Translations under genes and position numbers: made by a program | Shown here: positions 61,837 to 64,000 of the stretch, piece after piece | Layout: every line of letters starts with the position of its first letter | Numbering within the stretch: the first letter of the stretch is position 1 | Notes under the pieces: generated by a model | What the model was told of the DNA's origin: nothing | Database searches by the model: none | The model's input: the letters and a program-made list of their open reading frames with translations, nothing else | NCBI RefSeq assembly: GCF_002250565.1 | Contig: NZ_NMVJ01000006.1 | Location: 186,001 to 250,000, forward strand | Direction: 5' to 3' | Origin: Parenemella sanctibonifatiensis | GTDB lineage: Bacteria; Actinomycetota; Actinomycetes; Propionibacteriales; Propionibacteriaceae | Length of the DNA: 64,000 bases

Positions 61837-63669
61837 TCAGGCGTCGGGCTGGGTCTCGGGTTCGATCTCTGGGAAGTCGGGGGTGTCGTCCTCGGGCCAG
61901 CTGCGGGCCAGGACGGCTTCCTCGTGTTCGGCCGGTGCCGGCACCTCGGGCACCAGCTCGTCCTTCAACTGCAGCCAGAAGAAACCATGCGGGGCGACCT
62001 CCAACCGATAGGGCTCGCTGCCGACCAGTGGGTGGTCCAGGTCACGCAGCAGGTTGACCGGGCGTACGCCGTTGAACATCGCCAGGTCCAGGCTCACCTG
62101 TTGCGGCTCGCTGGAGAGGTTGTTGACGCACAGGATGGAGCTGTACTGGTCGTAGCGCAGGAAGGACAGCACCGCATCGTTGTCCCCGCCCAGGTCCAGG
62201 AATGCGCCGGTGCCGAAGACGGCGTGGTTGCGACGGATCACCAACATGGCGCGCAGCCACTGGAGCATCGAGCCCGGATCGACCATCTGGGCCTGCACAT
62301 TGATGGTGGCCGGGTCATAGCCCGGGTCCTGGATCATCGGCAGGAAGAAGTGCTCGTCGGGGGCGGTGGAGAAACCGGCGCCGCGACCGTCGTGCCACTG
62401 CATCGGCGTACGCACGCCGTCGCGGTCGTTGAGCCAGATGTTGTCGCCCATCGCGATCTCGTCGCCGTAGTAGAGCACCGGCGAGCCGGGCAGCGCCAGC
62501 AACATCGCGTGCAGCAGGTGGATCCGAGCGTGGTCGCCGTCCACCAGCGGGGAGAGCCGACGCCGGATGCCGATGTTGGCTTTCATCCGCGGGTCCGGGG
62601 CGTACTCGGCCCACATGTAGTCGCGGTCCTCCTCGGTGACCATCTCAAGCGTGAGCTCGTCGTGGTTGCGCAGGAAGGTGCCCCACTGACAGCCCGGCGG
62701 GATCACCGGGGTGTCGGCGAGGATCTCGGAGATGCACGTACGCGACTCCTGCCGCAGCCCCATGTAGAGCCGGGGCATCACGGGGAAGTGGAAGGCCATG
62801 TGGCACTCGTCGTCGTTGCCGAAGTACTCGACGACGTCGATGGGCCACTGATTGGCCTCGCACAGCAGGATCCGCCCCGGATACTCCTCATCGACCATCG
62901 CGCGGATCTCTTTGAGGATCGCGTGGGTGCCGGGCAGGTTCTCGCAGTTGGTGCCGTCCTCCTCGATCAGGTAGGGGACTGCGTCCAGTCGGAAGCCGTC
63001 GATGCCCCGGTCCAGCCAGAACCGGATTGCGTCCTTCACCTCGGCCAGGACGCGGGGATTCTCGAAATTCAGGTCGGGCTGGTGGTCAAAGAAGCGGTGC
63101 CAGTAGTACTGGCCGCGGACCTCGTCCCAGCTCCAGTTGGACGGTTCGGTGTCCACGAAGATGATCCGAGCATCGGCGTACGCCTCGTCGCTGTCGGCCC
63201 ACACGTAGAAGTCGCCGTAGGGACCCTCGGGGTCCAGTCGGGATTGGATGAACCAGGGGTGCTGGTCCGAGGTGTGATTCATGACGAAGTCGATGATGAT
63301 CCGGATGCCGCGGTCGTGGGCCTTGGCAACGAACTCGGTGAACTCCTCGATGGTGCCCAGCTCGGGCATGACCCCGGTGTAGTCGGCGACGTCGTAGCCG
63401 CCGTCACCCAGTGGGGAAGGGAAGAAGGGCGGCAGCCACAGACAGTCGACGCCGAGCCACTGCAGATAGTCCAGTTTGCTGGCCAGTCCGGCGAAGTCGC
63501 CGATGCCGTCACCGTTGGAGTCGCAGAAGGAGCGGACCATCACCTCATAGAAAACGGCGCTCTTGAACCACTCGGGGTCACCCGACAGCCCACGGCTCGT
63601 GGCCGGGGTCACGGGTAGGGGTGTGGCCTGTTGTGCCGACCACCCGGTGACGGACTCCGCCTGTGTCAT
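61837..63669 (-). CDS. treS: Trehalose synthase (maltose alpha-D-glucosyltransferase)
   Basis: GH13 subfamily 16 enzyme interconverting maltose and trehalose, 610 residues. [20 protein letters not shown] and [21 protein letters not shown] open the barrel; [29 protein letters not shown] (nucleophile Asp), [18 protein letters not shown] (acid Glu) and [11 protein letters not shown] complete the catalytic set. The C-terminus has an acidic tail of about 40 residues. GGAAGG precedes the ATG. It is the upstream gene of the maltokinase-GlgB fusion, 67 bases away, so TreS maltose can be handed to the kinase. No glgE is found here. Confidence 0.94.
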   Translation of the reverse strand: MTQAESVTGWSAQQATPLPVTPATSRGLSGDPEWFKSAVFYEVMVRSFCDSNGDGIGDFAGLASKLDYLQWLGVDCLWLPPFFPSPLGDGGYDVADYTGVMPELGTIEEFTEFVAKAHDRGIRIIIDFVMNHTSDQHPWFIQSRLDPEGPYGDFYVWADSDEAYADARIIFVDTEPSNWSWDEVRGQYYWHRFFDHQPDLNFENPRVLAEVKDAIRFWLDRGIDGFRLDAVPYLIEEDGTNCENLPGTHAILKEIRAMVDEEYPGRILLCEANQWPIDVVEYFGNDDECHMAFHFPVMPRLYMGLRQESRTCISEILADTPVIPPGCQWGTFLRNHDELTLEMVTEEDRDYMWAEYAPDPRMKANIGIRRRLSPLVDGDHARIHLLHAMLLALPGSPVLYYGDEIAMGDNIWLNDRDGVRTPMQWHDGRGAGFSTAPDEHFFLPMIQDPGYDPATINVQAQMVDPGSMLQWLRAMLVIRRNHAVFGTGAFLDLGGDNDAVLSFLRYDQYSSILCVNNLSSEPQQVSLDLAMFNGVRPVNLLRDLDHPLVGSEPYRLEVAPHGFFWLQLKDELVPEVPAPAEHEEAVLARSWPEDDTPDFPEIEPETQPDA

Positions 63670-63790
63670 CTGACCCCTTCCGATGTGCAGGTGTGCCCAA
63701 CGCTATCCAAGTCGTCGCCCAGTATTGCGGGGGGTCGGGGCGCACCGAAAGTTCAACTGACGATGCGCCGTTTTTTGGGAGCGGAGCCAG

Positions 63791-63796
63791 TACCCT
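63791..63796 (+). promoter_or_regulatory. -10 element for glgP, probably leaderless
   Basis: TACCCT is followed by six bases and then GTG. No convincing -35. Confidence 0.4.
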
Positions 63797-63802
63797 TGGG
63801 CC

Positions 63803-64000
63803 GTGCGCGCGATTCGACGACTCAACGTCCACCCCGTCCTGCCGGCGGCTCTGGAACCCCTCAAGGAACTGGCTCTCAACCTGCGTTGGGCCTGGCACCG
63901 TGACACCCAGCTGCTCTTCCGGGCAGTCGACCCCGAGTTGTGGGACGAGATGGGCCCCGACCCGACCCGACTGCTGGGCCGGGTCAGCCCGTCCCGGCTC
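63803..64000 (+). CDS. glgP: Alpha-glucan (glycogen) phosphorylase, N-terminal part (cut by window edge)
   Basis: The first 66 residues of a glucan phosphorylase of the actinobacterial type with a DUF3417 start: MRAIRRLNVHPVLPAALEPL, then LNLRWAWHRDTQLLF and LLGRVSPSRL, matching the beginning of mycobacterial GlgP. It would release glucose-1-phosphate from glycogen. It is divergent from treS over a 133-base gap, suggesting shared control of glycogen and trehalose metabolism. The rest lies outside the window. Confidence 0.85.
   Translation, partial: MRAIRRLNVHPVLPAALEPLKELALNLRWAWHRDTQLLFRAVDPELWDEMGPDPTRLLGRVSPSRL

Noticed and set aside
63670-63802. Well-defined treS promoter in the treS-glgP gap
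   Set aside because: A TAGCGT-like hexamer exists on the minus strand, but no matching -35 box was found.

Overview
This window is chromosomal DNA of a high-GC actinobacterium, most likely a member of the Propionibacteriaceae or a close relative. Supporting this are WhiB1, the SigH/SigR-RsrA pair, Kgd, NucS, the 24-residue ribosomal protein bL37, the GlgP/TreS/maltokinase/GlgB set and the wecA-atp gene order. The family assignment is inferred from gene content and order. It is packed with housekeeping genes. I see no phage, insertion sequence, CRISPR array or integrase.

Layout: (1) 1-2.0 kb, the end of a dipeptide/oligopeptide ABC transporter operon. (2) 2.0-11.2 kb, serA, then a block conserved in actinobacteria: hisN, rsgA, aroA, a DoxX protein, an SRAP/YedK protein, sigH-rsrA, bL37, pdtaS and whiB1. 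(3) 11.4-18.4 kb, a membrane protein, then galK, kgd and a GT87-type mannosyltransferase on the minus strand, and a tRNA-Arg(CCG). (4) 18.4-22.1 kb, lysA-hom-thrB. (5) 22.1-29.6 kb, rho behind a 380-base leader, rpmE, prfA, a small protein, prmC, a Sua5-type enzyme and wecA. (6) 29.7-37.5 kb, the complete ATP synthase operon with AtpI- and AtpZ-like genes. (7) 37.5-44.1 kb, a DUF2550 protein, PduO-type adenosyltransferase, lipoprotein cyclophilin, YbfF-like esterase, zinc-ribbon protein, nucS, an AI-2E-type transporter and a DivIVA-like coiled-coil protein. (8) 44.2-51.2 kb, small membrane and PH-domain proteins, a putative glycosyltransferase, a CMP-sialate synthetase/HAD fusion, a membrane protein behind a strong palindrome, phosphoglucomutase and a CnoX-like protein. 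(9) 51.4-57.1 kb, glycerol/dihydroxyacetone catabolism: glpK, dhaK, dhaL, dhaM. (10) 57.1-64.0 kb, a DUF1707 protein, a GNAT-NUDIX protein and the trehalose/glycogen genes: a maltokinase-GlgB fusion, treS and the start of a divergent glgP.

How the genes work together: glycerol enters by GlpK or, after oxidation, by the PEP-driven DhaKLM relay. Here DhaM carries a full-length Enzyme I, so the relay could run from PEP without a separate PTS. Pgm, GlgP, TreS, maltokinase and GlgB interconvert glucose phosphates, trehalose and alpha-glucan. LysA, Hom and ThrB serve the aspartate family. SigH-RsrA, WhiB1 and PdtaS form a regulatory cluster.

The most unusual points are the maltokinase-GlgB fusion, in which the kinase sits where GlgB normally has its N1 domain; two short tandem-repeat arrays growing from gene 3' ends; a near-continuous 77-base hairpin; overlapping SigH-type promoters on a 19-base direct repeat; and many genes whose start codon lies only 6-8 bases after a -10-like hexamer, suggesting widespread leaderless transcription.
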